Positions 1-15,000 of a stretch of DNA of 64,000 bases are shown piece after piece. The translations under genes and the position numbers were made by a program. Below the pieces are notes generated by a model. The model did no database searches. It saw nothing but the letters and a program-made list of their open reading frames with translations, and had not been told where the DNA came from. Position 1 is the first letter of the stretch, and every line of letters starts with the position of its first letter. The DNA is from Watersipora subatra (taxonomy: Eukaryota > Bryozoa > Gymnolaemata > Cheilostomatida > Watersiporidae): the NCBI RefSeq assembly GCF_963576615.1, contig NC_088709.1, forward strand, positions 76,490,538 to 76,554,537, read 5' to 3'.

Positions 1-85
1 CATGTAGCAGGGTTAGTGGAAAAGAACTCCTTCATAGCAGTGGAGTAGCAGTCAGCACAGGTGCTGATGGGAACACTCCTGTCCT
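1..85 (-). CDS. Gene B exon 10 (partial): macro domain C-terminal part
   Basis: After a TTACAG acceptor at 91-86 the frame reads DRSVPISTCADCYSTAMKEF, aligning with SAGVPLATCARSYWTALVEF of gene A exon 14. The exon runs off the left edge, so its stop codon is not in the window. Confidence 0.75.
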
Positions 86-3000
86 CTGTAATAGCAAAAG
101 AACAAGACAATATTAGACAAATTTATACTGTTATAATTTATGAATATTATAGACTTTATTATATCTAAAAAAGCTTACAGCTATATAAATGCTTACAAAA
201 AGTCTACATAGAAGCATATAAATGATAGAATGCTTTCTGCACCAGTTACCGCATTCAAATTTGACCTCATTTAAACTTGAGCTGAATAGAACATTTCAAA
301 TGTTTACCCGTTCGATGCAAACAATTTTAGATGCTTAAAATACATACAAAAGCTTCAAAACCTAAAATATGAGTCTGTAGAACAATACAGCGGATAATCC
401 TCCAAATTTGTCACAATGCTGAGCCAGGCCAACATCGCTAAAATGAATTACCAACTCACCAGCACAAATAGCAGGAAAAGCCACAGTTCCACATTTTAAC
501 TTTTCAACCTCACTTAGGGCACTGCTGATAGTCTTCACTAAAAGTGGACTGACATCTCGACCTTTAACAGGTACTGGGGCTATTGCATGGATGACATGCC
601 GTACACCATTGTACATTAACCTGCCATCAGCCCTGTTAAAGTGATTTTGTTAGATCAGAAGTGATACAACTACTGTTACATCTGCCACTATATTGCATAG
701 ATAAGGAAATCTACTCTGGTAAATGAACCAATGAGAGTATCACTAGCAGGAATAACTAGTAGAAGCCATTGATTTGTATATTTAATTCTTTATTTGGTGT
801 TGATGATTTCAGAGAGATATCCAGTAGCCAGGTCTTGCTATTTGTATTACTACCATTACAAACTGTCACTAGAGGATACCACTAACAACTGACCAATATC
901 ATATTTGAATCTTTAATATAGATCACATTAAGAGTTGTCTTCCTTTCTCTATCATTACACTAAAGTGAACTGTATCTTTACACTAGAAACTTTACATTCA
1001 CATTTGAGCCTGAACAACAATGAAAAGGTGATACAAGAAAGCTTGTCATGAAGCACTGATTTTAGAACATTTCTCTTAATATTAATTAATATTTACATAT
1101 TCCGGAGTAAGGAAACATTCAAATTAATGGTTCACCAAGTTCGGCTCCAACCATAAAATAGTTTGTCATTTATTTTCTCAAACCTGAAGTGGAAGAATGC
1201 AAAAGACTTACGGCTGAACCCAAATTTCTCCTTCCTTCAACATTCCATGTTGGTCAACAAATTTTTTCCCTTGAGCTTGAAATCTTTGACCAGAGGCTAA
1301 TGCTATGGCTCTGCTAATGCCATCTGCAAAATGTTCAACCAGGTTGTCAACAAGCAATACAAAGTAGTACCAAAGTTTATAAACAACCATAGAGAACTGA
1401 GTGCTAGAAAGTTCTGATAGAAAAGACTAACGCAAAACTAATATTTTTATTAAATTATCAAGTTCCTTTTCCTCGAATAAGTGAGAAAAAGGAACTTGAG
1501 GTGAGAGAGTTTTAGTTTGTCTCTATGAGTTTCCACTCTGAGCTACACTCAAGGTTAATTTATCAGATTTTAAATTTAGTAAAATCATCAATTTTCTGCT
1601 GAGTCAGTGAAGTCAGGTGTTGGCTAAGCAAAGTCCAACATCGACTTGCGATCACTTTTTGACGTAAAAGGTGAGGAAATGTTTCTGTGGACAGCTGAAT
1701 TAATTTGTAACACAGGACATCCAAAACTCTCAAGACAGCTTTGCAAGTAAAAAGCTGTTGGCAAATAAAATTAAGACATAAATACAATAAAATCAATATA
1801 AACTGATTGTAATTATCCGACAAGAGTAAAATAAGACAGGTCGGCAGTTCTAATACTCAAATTTAATAAAAGTTATGAGAGTAGCGTGAAAATACTAAAA
1901 AGATAATTTTGTTGTCAGACGATTTAATCGGAATCGAACTTTTTATTACAACTCTCTATCGGTAAATAACTGAAATTGAAAAAGTGACTCAAAATGAGTT
2001 GCAACAAAATTAGAAGCATGGTATTGTGAGTAACTTAAAGCGTCGCATTGTGAGTAACTTAAAGCATGGTATTGTGAGTAACTTAAAGCATGGCATTGTG
2101 AGTAACTTAAAGCATGGTATTGTGAGTAACTTAAAGCATGGCATTGTGAGTAACTTAAAGCATGGTATTGTGAGTAACTTAAAGCATGGCATTGTGAGTA
2201 ACTTAAAGCATGGTATTGTGAGTAACTTAAAGCATGGTATTGTGAGTAACTTAAAGCATGGTATTGTGAGTAACTTAAAGCATGGTATTGTGAGTAACTT
2301 AAAGCATGGTATTGTGAGTAACTTAAAGCATGGTATTGTGAGTAACTTAAAACATGGTATTGTGAGTAACTTAAAGCATGGTATTGTGAGTAACTTAAAG
2401 CATGGTATTGTGAGTAACTTAAAGCGTGGCATTGTGAGTAACTTAAAGCGTGGTATTGTGAGTAACTTAAAGCATGGTATTGTGAGTAACTTAAAGCATG
2501 GTATTGTGAGTAACTTAAAGCATGGTATTGTGAGTAACTTAAAGCATGGTATTGTTAGTAACTTAAAGCATGGTATTGTTAGTAACTTAAAGCATGGTAT
2601 TGTGAGTAACTTAAAGCATGGTATTGTGAGTAACTTAAAGCATGGTATTGTGAGTAACTTAAAGCGTGGTATTGTGAGTAACTTAAAGCATGGCATTGTG
2701 AGTAACTTAAAGCATGCTGTATTTAAAGCTGAAGGAAACAGTTGATTGAGAAAGGATCCAAAATAGTACATTAATAGCATATGACTGATGCTTGATCTGC
2801 CACAGCATTACAGACTTTAAAAATGATAATATTGGAACAGCTAGAAACTGAAAGGGTCAAGTTGATAGATAGTAACGTTAAGACAGTGGCTGAGCAGCTT
2901 GCAATCAGTTTTACTAAAAGAACAGGTATAAAAACCTCGACATTAGCTATATACATGTAGCTGAGAATTGTTTGCTATGATGGTGACTGTGATAGTTGGA

Positions 3001-6000
3001 ATTACATAGCTAACACCAATCGCTGGAGCACTGAATGTAACTGGAACAAAAAAGCTTATGTTGTTCATGAGTGAGTACAAAAATATAGAGTGGGCTTGAC
3101 TGGATGAGCTCAAACTACCTATCAATTAGATACCTCTGAGGTTATGAATCCACACCTGTATTCATGTGTAGTAGAGAAATGTTTGTATGAAAGTGAACTT
3201 GTCTCAAAAACTTTTAGTAGTTACTAATCACATCTTACGTTGGTGTGACAACTCCGCTGACGAGAAAGTGACGACAGCATCTGTCTTCATCTTGGTCAGG
3301 TCTCCTTCCACAATAGACACCAAAGTTCCATTGGAGAGTTTAATGTCTGCCTGTCGTTTTTCAGTCACAGTCTGAGCAGGGTTTCTCTTTTTATAGTCAT
3401 AGATGTAGCTAAATAAGAAGCATAAATTGAGATCGGGAATTAATCTCAGCAGATTGAGCATTATTACTGACTGTGGCATGCTCACCTTTCTAGTGTGTGG
3501 ATATCTCTATCCATGTTAGCGAGTGATCCAATAATTCTGATATCTTCATCAGTAACAAGACGAGCGATAAACCCAAGACTGGGATCTTGTAAATCATCTA
3601 TTAGTGCTTTAGAAAGTTTCTCTTTGTCTCCATCATATTCAAGCTGCAGAAAAAGTTCAACAGCACATTGATAAGTGCAAAGAGGAGATGTGCTCTTGAT
3701 GAGAACTGTACGGCAAACGCAACATGTCATGGAGGGGGATAGTAAGCATATGACATGAGAGGTAGTAGTGAGTATATGATATATTATGAGAGGTAGTAGT
3801 GAGTATATGATATGTTATAAGAAGTAGAAGTGAGTATATGATATGTTATGAGAGGTAGTAGTGAGTATATATGTTATGAGAGGTAGTAGTGAGTATATGA
3901 TATGTTATGAGAAGTAGTAGTGAGTATATGATATGGTATGAGAGGTAGTAGTGAGTATATGATATGTTATGAGAGGTAGTAGTGAGTATGTGATATGGTA
4001 TGAGAGGTAGTAGTGAGTATGTGATATGGTATGAGAAGTAGTAGTGAGTATATGATATGGTATGAGAGGTAGTAGTGAGTATGTGATATGGTATGAGAGG
4101 TAGTAGTAAATATATGATATGTTATGAGAAGTAGTAGTGACAATATGATATGTTATGAGAGGTAGTAGTGAGTATATATGTTATGAGAGGTAGTAGTGAG
4201 TATGTGATATGGTATGAGAGGTAGTAGTAAGTATATGATATGTTATGAGAAGTAGTAGTGACAATATGATATGTTATGAGAGGTAGTAGTGAGTATATAT
4301 GTTATGAGAGGTAGTAGTGAGTATATGATATATTATGAGAAGTAGTAGTGAGTATATGATATGGTATGAGAGGTAGTAGTGAGTATATGATATGTTATGA
4401 GAGGTAGTAGTGAGTATGTGATATGGTATGAGAGGTAGTAGTGAGTATGTGATATGGTATGAGAAGTAGTAGTGAGTATATGATATGGTATGAGAGGTAG
4501 TAGTGAGTATGTGATATGGTATGAGAGGTAGTAGTAAATATATGATATGTTATGAGAAGTAGTAGTGACAATATGATATGTTATGAGAGGTAGTAGTGAG
4601 TATATATGTTATGAGAGGTAGTAGTAAGCATATGACATGAGAGGTAGTAGTGAGTATATGATATGTTATGAGAGGTAGTAGTGAGTATATGATATGTTAT
4701 GAAAAGTAGTAGTAAGTATATATGTTATGAGAGGTAGTAGTGAGTATATATGTTATGAGAGGTAGTAGTAAGCATATGACATGAGAGGTAGTAGTGAGTA
4801 TATGATATGTTATGAGAGGTAGTAGTGAGTATATGATATGTTATGAGAGGTAGTAGTGAGTATATGAAATGTAATGAGAGGTAGTAGTGAGCATATGATA
4901 TGTTATGAGAGGTAGTAGTGAGCATATGATATGTTATGAGAGGTAGTAGTGAGTATGTGATATGTTATGAGAGGTAGTAGTGAGTATATGATATGTTATG
5001 AGAGGTAGTAGTGAGTATATGATATGTTATGAGAAGTAGCAGTGAGTATATGATATGTTATGAGAGGTAGTAGTGAGTATATGATATGCTATGAGAAGTA
5101 GTGGTGAGTATATATGTTATGAGAGGTAGTAGTGAGTATATGATATGTTATGAGAGGTAGTAGTAAGTATATATGTTATGAGAGGTAGTAGTAAGCATAT
5201 GATATGTTATGAGAGGCAGTAGTGAGTATATGATATGTTATGAGAGGTAGTAGTGAGTATATGATATGTTATGAGAAGTAGTGGTGAGTATATATGTTAT
5301 GAGAGGTAGTAGTGAGTATATGATATGTTATGAGAGGTAGTCGTAAGTATATGATATGTTTTGAGAGGTAGTAGTGAGCATATGATATGTTATGAGAGGT
5401 AGTAGTGAGCATATGATATGTTATGAGAAGTAGTGGTGAGTATATGATATGTTATGAGAAGTAGTAGTGAGTATATATGTTATGAGAGGCAGTAGTAAGT
5501 ATATAATATGCTATGAGAGATAGTAATAAGTATATGATATGTTATGAGAGGTAGTAGTGAGTATATGATATGTTATGAAAGGTAGTAGTGAGTATATATG
5601 TTATGAGAGGTAGTAGTGAGTATATGATATGTTATGAGAGGTAGTAGTGAATATGTGATATGTTATGAGAAGTAGTAGTCAATATATGATATGTTATGAG
5701 AGGTAGTAGTGAGTATATGATATGTTATGAGAGGTAGTAGTAAGTATATATGTTATGAGAGGTAGTAGTGAAATATATGATATGTTATGAGAGGTAGTAG
5801 TGAGTATATAATATGTTACGAGAAGTAGTGGTGAGTATATATGTTATGAGAGGTAGTAGTGAGTATATGATATGTTATGAGAGGTAGTAGTAAGTATATA
5901 TGTTATGAGAGGTAGTAGTAAGCATATGATATGTTATGAGAGGCAGTAGTGAGTATATGATATGTTATGAGAGGTAGTAGTGAGTATATGATATGTTTTG

Positions 6001-9000
6001 AGAGGTAGTAGTGAGCATATGATATGTTTTGAGAGGTAGTAGTGAGCATATGATATGTTATGAGAAGTAGTGGTGAGTATATGATATGTTATGAGAAGTA
6101 GTAGTGAGTATATATGTTATGAGAGGTAGTAGTAAGTATATGGTATGTTATGAGAGGTAGTAGTGAGTATATGATATGTTATGAGAAGTAGTAGTGAGTA
6201 TATGATATGTTATGAGAGGTAGTAGTGAGTATATAATATGTTATGAGAGGTAGTAGTGAGTATATGATATGTTATGAGAAGTAGTAGTGAGTATATGATA
6301 TATTATGAGAGGTAGTAGTGAATATATGATATGTTATGAGAGGTAGTAGTGAGTATATGATATGTTATGAGAGGTAGTAGTGAATATATGATATGTTATG
6401 AGAGGTAGTAGTAAGTATATGATATGTTATGAGAGGCAGTAGTGAGTATGCGATACGCTATGAGAGGTAGTAGAAAGTGTATGATATGTTATGAGAGGTA
6501 GTAGTAAGTATATGATATGTTATGAGAGGTAGTAGTGAGTATATGATATGTTATGAGAAGTAGTAGTGAGTATATGATATGTTATGAGAGGTAGTAGTGA
6601 GTATATAATATGTTATGAGAGGTAGTAGTGAGTATATGATATGTTATGAGAAGTAGTAGTGAGTATATGATATATTATGAGAGGTAGTAGTGAATATATG
6701 ATATGTTATGAGAGGTAGTAGTGAGTATATGATATGTTATGAGAGGTAGTAGTGAATATATGATATGTTATGAGAGGTAGTAGTAAGTATATGATATGTT
6801 ATGAGAGGTAGTAGTGAGTATATGATGTGTTATGAGAAGTAGTAGTGAATATATGATGTGTTATGAGAGGTAGTAGTGAGTATATGATATGTTATGAGAG
6901 GTAGTAGTGAGTATATGATATGTTATGAGAGGTAGTAGCGAGTATATGATATGTTATGAGAGGTAGTAGTGAGTATGTATGTTATGAGAAGTAGTAGTGA
7001 GTATATATGTTATGAGAGGTAGTAGTAAGTATATGATATGTTTTGAGAGGTAGTAGTGAGTATATAATATGTTATGAGAGGTAGTAGTGAGTATATGATA
7101 TGTTATGAGAGGTAGTAGTGAGTATATGATATGTTATGAGAGGTAGTAGTGAGTATATGATATGTTATGAGAGGTAGTAGTGAGTATATGATATGTTATG
7201 AAACGTAGTAGTGAGTATATGATATGTTATAAGAAGTAGTAGTGAGTATATGATATGTTATGAGAGGTAGTAGTGAGTATATGATATGTTATGAAAGGTA
7301 GTAGTGAGTATGTGATACGTTATGAGAGGTAGTAGTGAGTATATGATATGTTATGAGAGGTAGTAGTGAGTATATGATATGTTTTGAGAGGTAGTAGTGA
7401 GTGTATGATATGTTATGAGAAGTAGTAGTGAGTATATGATATGTAATGAGAGGTAGTAGTGAGTAAATGATATGTTATGAGAGGTAGTAGTGAGTATATG
7501 ATATGTTATGAGAGGTAGTAGTGAGTATATGATATGTTATGAGAGGTAGTAGTGAGTATATGATATGTTATGAGAGGTAGTAGTGAGTATATGATATGTT
7601 ATGAGAAGTAGTAGTGAGTATATGATATGTTATGAGAGGTAGTAGTGAGTATATGATGTGTTATGAGAAGTAGTAGTGAATATATGATGTGTTATGAGAG
7701 GTAGTAGTGAGTATATGATATGTTATGAGAGGTAGTAGTGAGTATATGATATGTTATGAGAGGTAGTAGCGAGTATATGATATGTTATGAGAGGTAGTAG
7801 TGAGTGTATGATATGTTATGAGAAGTAGTAGTGAATATATGATATGCTATGAAAGGTAGTAGTGAGTATATGATATGTTATGAAAGGTAGTAGTGAGTAT
7901 GTGATACGTTATGAGAGGTAGTAGTGAGTATATGATATGTTATGAGAGGTAGTAGAGAGTGTATGATATGTTATGAGAGGTAGTAGTGAGTGTATGATAT
8001 GTTATGAGAAGTAGTAGTGAGTATATGATATGTTATGAGAGGTAGTAGTGAGTATATGATATGTTTTGAGAAGTAGTACTGAGTGTATGATATGTTATGA
8101 GAAGTAGTAGTGAGTATATGATATGTAATGAGAGGTAGTAGTGAGTATATGATATGTTATGAAAGGTAGTAGTGAGTATATGATATGTTATGAGAGGTAG
8201 TAGTGAGTATATGATATGTTATGAGAGGTAGTAGTGAGTATATGATATGTTATGAGAGGTAGTAGTGAGTATATGATATGCTATGAGAGGTAGTAGTGAG
8301 TATATATGTTATGAGAGGTAGTAGTGAGTATATGATATGTTATGAGAAGTAGTAGTGAGTATATGATATGTTATGAGAGGTAGTAGTGAGTATATGATGT
8401 GTTATGAGAAGTACTAGTGAATATATGATGTGTTATGAGAGGTAGTAGTGAGTATATGATATGTTATGAGAGGTAGTAGTGAGTATATGATATGTTATGA
8501 GAGGTAGTAGTGAGTATATGATATGTTATGAGAAGTAGTAGTGAGTATATGATATGTTATGAGAGGTAGTAGTGAGTATGTGATATGTTTTGAGAAGTAG
8601 TAGTGAGTATATGATATGTTATGAAAGGTAGTAGTGAGTATGTGATACGTTATGAAAAGTAGTAGTAAGTATATATGTTATGAGAGGTAGTAGTGAGTAT
8701 ATATGTTATGAGAGGTAGTAGTAAGCATATGACATGAGAGGTAGTAGTGAGTATATGATATGTTATGAGAGGTAGTAGTGAGTATATGATATGTTATGAA
8801 AAGTAGTAGTAAGTATATATGTTATGAGAGGTAGTAGTAAGCATATATGTTATGAGAGGTAGTAGTGAGTATATATGTTATGAGAGGTAGTAGTAAGCAT
8901 ATGACATGAGAGGTAGTAGTGAGTATACGATATGTTATGAGAGGTAGTAGTGAGTATATGATATGTTATGAGAGGTAGTAGTGAGTATATGATATGTTAT

Positions 9001-12000
9001 GAAAGGTAGTAGTAAGTATATATGTTATGAGAGGTAGTAGTGAGTATATATGTTATGAGAGGTAGTAGTGAGTATATGATATGTTATGAGAGGTAGTAGT
9101 GAGTATATATGTTATGAGAGGTAGTAGTGAGTATATGATATGTTATGAGAAGTAGTAGTGAGTATATGATATGGTATGAGAGGTAGTAGTGAATATATAA
9201 TATGTTATGAGAGGTAGTAGTGAGTATATATGTTATGAGAGGTAGTAGTAAGCATATGATATGAGAGGTAGTAGTGAGTATATGATATGTTGTGAAAGGT
9301 AGTAGTGAGTATATGATATGTTATGAGAAGTAGTAGTGAGTATATGATATGGTATGAGAGGTAGTAGTGAGTATGTGATATGGTATGAGAGGTAGTAGTG
9401 ACTATATGATGTGTTATGAGAGGTAGTAGTGAGTATATGATATGTTATGAAAGGTAGTAGTAAGTATATATGTTATGAGAGGTAGTAGTGAGTATATGAT
9501 ATGTTATGAGAAGTAGTAGTGAGTATATGATATGGTATGAGAGGTAGTAGTGAATATATAATATGTTATGAGAGGTAGTAGTGAGTATATATGTTATGAG
9601 AGGTAGTAGTAAGCATATGTTATGAGAAGTAGTAGTGAGTATATATGTTATGAAAGGTAGTAGTAAGTATATATGTTATGAGAAGTAGTAGTGAGTATAT
9701 GATATGGTATGAGAGGTAGTAGTGAGTATGTGATATGGTATGAGAGGTAGTAGTGAGTATATATGTTATGAGAGGTAGTAGTGAGCATATGATATGTTAT
9801 GAGAAGTAGTAGTGAGTATATGATATGGTATGAGAGGTAGTAGTGAGTATGTGATATGGTATGAGAGGTAGTAGTGAGTATATATGTTATGAGAGGTAGT
9901 AGTGAGCATATGATGTGTTATGAGAAGTAGTAGTGAATATATGATGTGTTATGAGAGGTAGTAGTGAGTATATGATATGTTATGAGAGGTAGTAGTGAGT
10001 ATATGATATATTATGAGAGGTAGTAGTGAGTATATGATATGTTATGAGAAGTAGTAGTGAGTATATGATATGGTATGAGAGGTAGTAGTGAGTATGTGAT
10101 ATGGTATGAGAGGTAGTAGTGAGTATATATGTTATGAGAGGTAGTAGTGAGCATATGATATGTTATGAGAAGTAGTAGTGAGTATATGATATGTTGTGAG
10201 AGGTAGTAGTGAGTATATGATGTGTTATGAGAAGTAGTAGTGAATATATGATGTGTTATGAGAGGTAGTAGTGAGTATATGATATGTTATGAGAGGTAGT
10301 AGTGAGTATATGATATGTTATGAGAGGTAGTAGTGAGTATATGATATGTTATGAGAAGTAGTAGTGAGTATATGATATGTTATGAGAGGTAGTAGTGAGT
10401 ATATGATATGTTATGAGAGGTAGTAGTGAGTATATGATATGTTATGAGAGGTAGTAGTGAGTATATGATATGTTATGAGAGGTAGTAGTGAGTATATGAT
10501 ATGTTATGAGAGGTAGTAGAAAGTGTATGATATGTTATGAGAGGTAGTAGTGAGTATATAATATGTTATGAGAGGTAGTAGTGAGTGTATGATATGTTAT
10601 GAGAGGTAGTAGTGAGTATGTATGCCACAAGTGACACTAATGTATATACAATAGGTACTGAGAAAAAGAGGTGTTCACCTTAATGGTATGAGAGAGAACT
10701 GATCTGCTCACATCGCAGAACAAGTCAAGCAATGCATCCATCATCTTCCTCGCTTCCCCTGGTGTAGACGATTTCATTTTGACCAAGAGGAACATTTCAT
10801 TATCCGGTTGAACCGATTCAATGATTTCACCTCGAAACCTTTCTACAACCAGATGTAATCTTAAAATTATAATATTTTATACATTTGATCTTCAGAAACA
10901 CATAATGGTTTATGTACATGTTTGCATGCAAGCACTCACGCAAGCACTCATCCGAGCACTCACCGTGTCTCAATGCTGTAATACCATAATACAACATACC
11001 AAGTATTTTTAAAGTGTAATCTTTCACACATATTATCTTCAGAAACTCATAATAGATTTTATCAAACTCTTCCTCTATTTCTGTTTGTTCATCTGTTTCT
11101 TGTTTTTCTGTTTCTGACTGCGGAGAGGTTTCTTCTGCGCCTGCTGTAATCGGTAATAACAAATAGCTAACCACGCTTCGCTTTTTTGCGGAAGTCTGAA
11201 TTTGAAGGCAATAGACATACTTTTCACCTTCAAGGTAACACCTTTACAAGATGACATATGAAAACCATTAAGTGAACCATCGAAAAAATCTCTATTTTGC
11301 TGAAAGTTTTGCCGGAAACCATGATAATGAACTACAATAATAATGATAATGAACTACAATAATAATGCTAATTACACTACAATAATAATGCTAATTACAC
11401 TACAATAATAATGCTAATTACACTACAATAATAATGCTAATTACACTATAATAATAATGCTAATTACACTACAATAATAATGCTAATTACACTATAATAA
11501 TAATGCTAATTACACTATAATAATAATGCTAATTACACTATAATAATAATGCTAACACTACTACAATAATAATGCTAATTACACTACAATAATAATGCTA
11601 ATTACACTATAATAATAATGCTAATTACACTATAATAATCATGCTAATTACGCTACAATAATAATGCTAACACTACTACAATAATCATGCTAATTACACT
11701 ACAATAATAATGCTAATTACACTACAATAATCATGCTAATTACACTACAATAATAATGCTAATTACGCTACAATAATAATGCTAACACTACTACAATAAT
11801 AATGCTAATTACACTACAATAATAATGCTAATTACGCTACAATAATAATGCTAACACTACTACAATAATAATGCTAATTACACTACAATAATAATGCTAA
11901 TTACACTATAATAATAATGCTAATTACACTATAATAATAATGCTAATTACACTATAATAATAATGCTAACACTACTACAATAATAATGCTAATTACACTA

Positions 12001-15000
12001 CAATAATAATGCTAATTACACTATAATAATAATGCTAATTACACTATAATAATCATGCTAATTACGCTACAATAATAATGCTAACACTACTACAATAATC
12101 ATGCTAATTACACTACAATAATAATGCTAATTACACTACAATAATAATGCTAACACTACTACAATAATCATGCTAATTACACTACAATAATAATGCTAAT
12201 TACGCTACAATAATAATGCTAATTACACTACAATAATAATGCTAATTACACTACAATAATAATGCTAATTACACTACAATAATAATGCTAATTACACTAC
12301 AATAATAATGCTAATTACACTACAATAATAATGCTAATTACACTACAATAATAATGCTAATTACACTACTATAATAATGCTAATTACACTACAATAATAA
12401 TGCTAATTACACTACAATAATAATGCTAACATTACTACAATAATCATGCTAATTACACTACAATAATAATGCTAATTACACTACAATAATAATGCTAACA
12501 CTACTACAATAATCATGCTAATTACACTACAATAATAATGCTAATTACGCTACAATAATAATGCTAATTACACTACAATAATAATGCTAATTACACTACA
12601 ATAATAATGCTAATTACACTACAATAATAATGCTAATTACACTACTATAATAATGCTAATTACACTACAATAATAATGCTAATTACACTACAATAATAAT
12701 GCTAATTACACTACAATAATAATGCTAATTACACTACTATAATAATGCTAATTACACTACAATAATAATGCTAACACTACTACAATAATAATGCTAATTA
12801 CACTATAATAATAATGCTAATTACACTACAATAATAATGCTAACGATACTATAATAATAATGCTAATTACACTACAATAATAATGCTAATTACACTATAA
12901 TAATAATGCTAATTACACTATAATAATAATGCTAACACTACTACAATAATAATGCTAATTACACTACAATAATAATGCTAATTACACTATAATAATAATG
13001 CTAATTACACTATAATAATCATGCTAATTACGCTACAATAATAATGCTAACACTACTACAATAATCATGCTAATTACACTACAATAATAATGCTAATTAC
13101 ACTACAATAATAATGCTAACACTACTACAATAATCATGCTAATTACACTACAATAATAATGCTAATTACGCTACAATAATAATGCTAATTACACTACAAT
13201 AATAATGCTAATTACACTACAATAATAATGCTAATTACACTACAATAATAATGCTAATTACACTACTATAATAATGCTAATTACACTATAATAATCATGC
13301 TAATTACGCTACAATAATAATGCTAACATTACTACAATAATCATGCTAATTACACTACAATAATAATGCTAATTACACTACAATAATAATGCTAACACTA
13401 CTACAATAATCATGCTAATTACACTACAATAATAATGCTAATTACGCTACAATAATAATGCTAATTACACTACAATAATAATGCTAATTACACTACAATA
13501 ATAATGCTAATTACACTACAATAATAATGCTAATTACACTACAATAATAATGCTAATTACACTACAATAATAATGCTAATTACACTACAATAATAATGCT
13601 AATTACACTACTATAATAATGCTAATTACACTACAATAATAATGCTAATTACACTACAATAATAATGCTAATTACACTACAATAATAATGCTAATTACAC
13701 TACTATAATAATGCTAATTACACTACAATAATAATGCTAACACTACTACAATAATAATGCTAATTACACTATAATAATAATGCTAATTACACTACAATAA
13801 TAATGCTAACGATACTATAATAATAATGCTAATTACACTACAATAATAATGCTAACGATACTATAATAATAATGCTAACATTACTACAATAATAATGCTA
13901 ACACTACTACAATAATAATGCTAATTACACTACAATAATAAGACTAATGATATTATAATAATACTAATGATATGATAATATAATAATAATGTTCACCATA
14001 CTGTAATAGCAATAATAATGATACTATTAGAATGAATGATGTGACACGTACGTTTAGATGCTCTGCCCAATAAAGGTGAAGAGTGTAGAAAGAGAAGAAA
14101 GAGTGTGGAGTACATGAAGTGGCATCGAAACAGAGTTGATTACTGTGAGAAGATATGTAAATTAGTTCAATATATTAACTTACATGGATAGCTTGGGAAT
14201 GGGCAGCAACATAAAAATGACAATGTTCACTGGTAGAACAGACAACAATAAATTAGGTCTGGTTACACAAGACTCCCGTATAGTCTTTTTACAATGGGTA
14301 AACTCAGAGGCTTAACTGTAGCATAGAATCAAAAGTTAAACCCTGGGCAACTTGGCATCTACTTGCTCCTATTTCAATGCATTTAGCTTAGTATGACTGC
14401 CACTGAATTTACAGAAAACCATTGCTTGAACAGAGAGTGATGCGGAGTAATTGGATCTGTGTAAGAAAAATGATCTCGACGACCAGACAGATACAGATGT
14501 TTTATTCAGCGCCTACAGTAAGTAATCAATAAGGATAGTGAATATGATGCAATAGTTGAATTATCATATATCTATTGCAGAAAGAGGCCCCAACCCATAG
14601 GTTAAGAATTAATGAAAGACAGAGACAGCAGAGCTGCATGTACTAGGAGAGCTCTGCTGAGAATGTTAGGTTGTTTCATAGTTGCTCCTTCTCTATTGTT
14701 ATTTTAATTGGTTATAAAATGATTATTTGTTTAGAATAAATGAGGCTTGGTAATCTAAAGTCAAGAATATTCCAAATGTGCTGGCAACCAACCTTTGACC
14801 TCGACAGCAGCTGGGTCTTGTGGGAAGGGCGATTCCCCGTCAACTACTGAGACTATGTTTGTTTCTGTTTCCATGCGGCTGTATGGCGGAATTACCTGCA
14901 TGCATGAGTATGTTACCCATCTTATCATTGGTTTACAACTACCAACCCTAGTAGCTGGTAACCATAGTAGCTGGTAACCATAGTAACTATTAACCCTAGC

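Noticed and set aside
2010-2780. ORFs of about 240-256 codons on both strands
   Set aside because: Both are the 24-bp satellite translated; the repeat lies inside an intron of gene B.
3741-10619. CRISPR-like or let-7 gene interpretation of the 31-bp repeats
   Set aside because: Units are contiguous with no unique spacers, and the let-7-like strand has no precursor hairpin and is antisense to gene B, so it is neither a CRISPR array nor a microRNA gene cluster.
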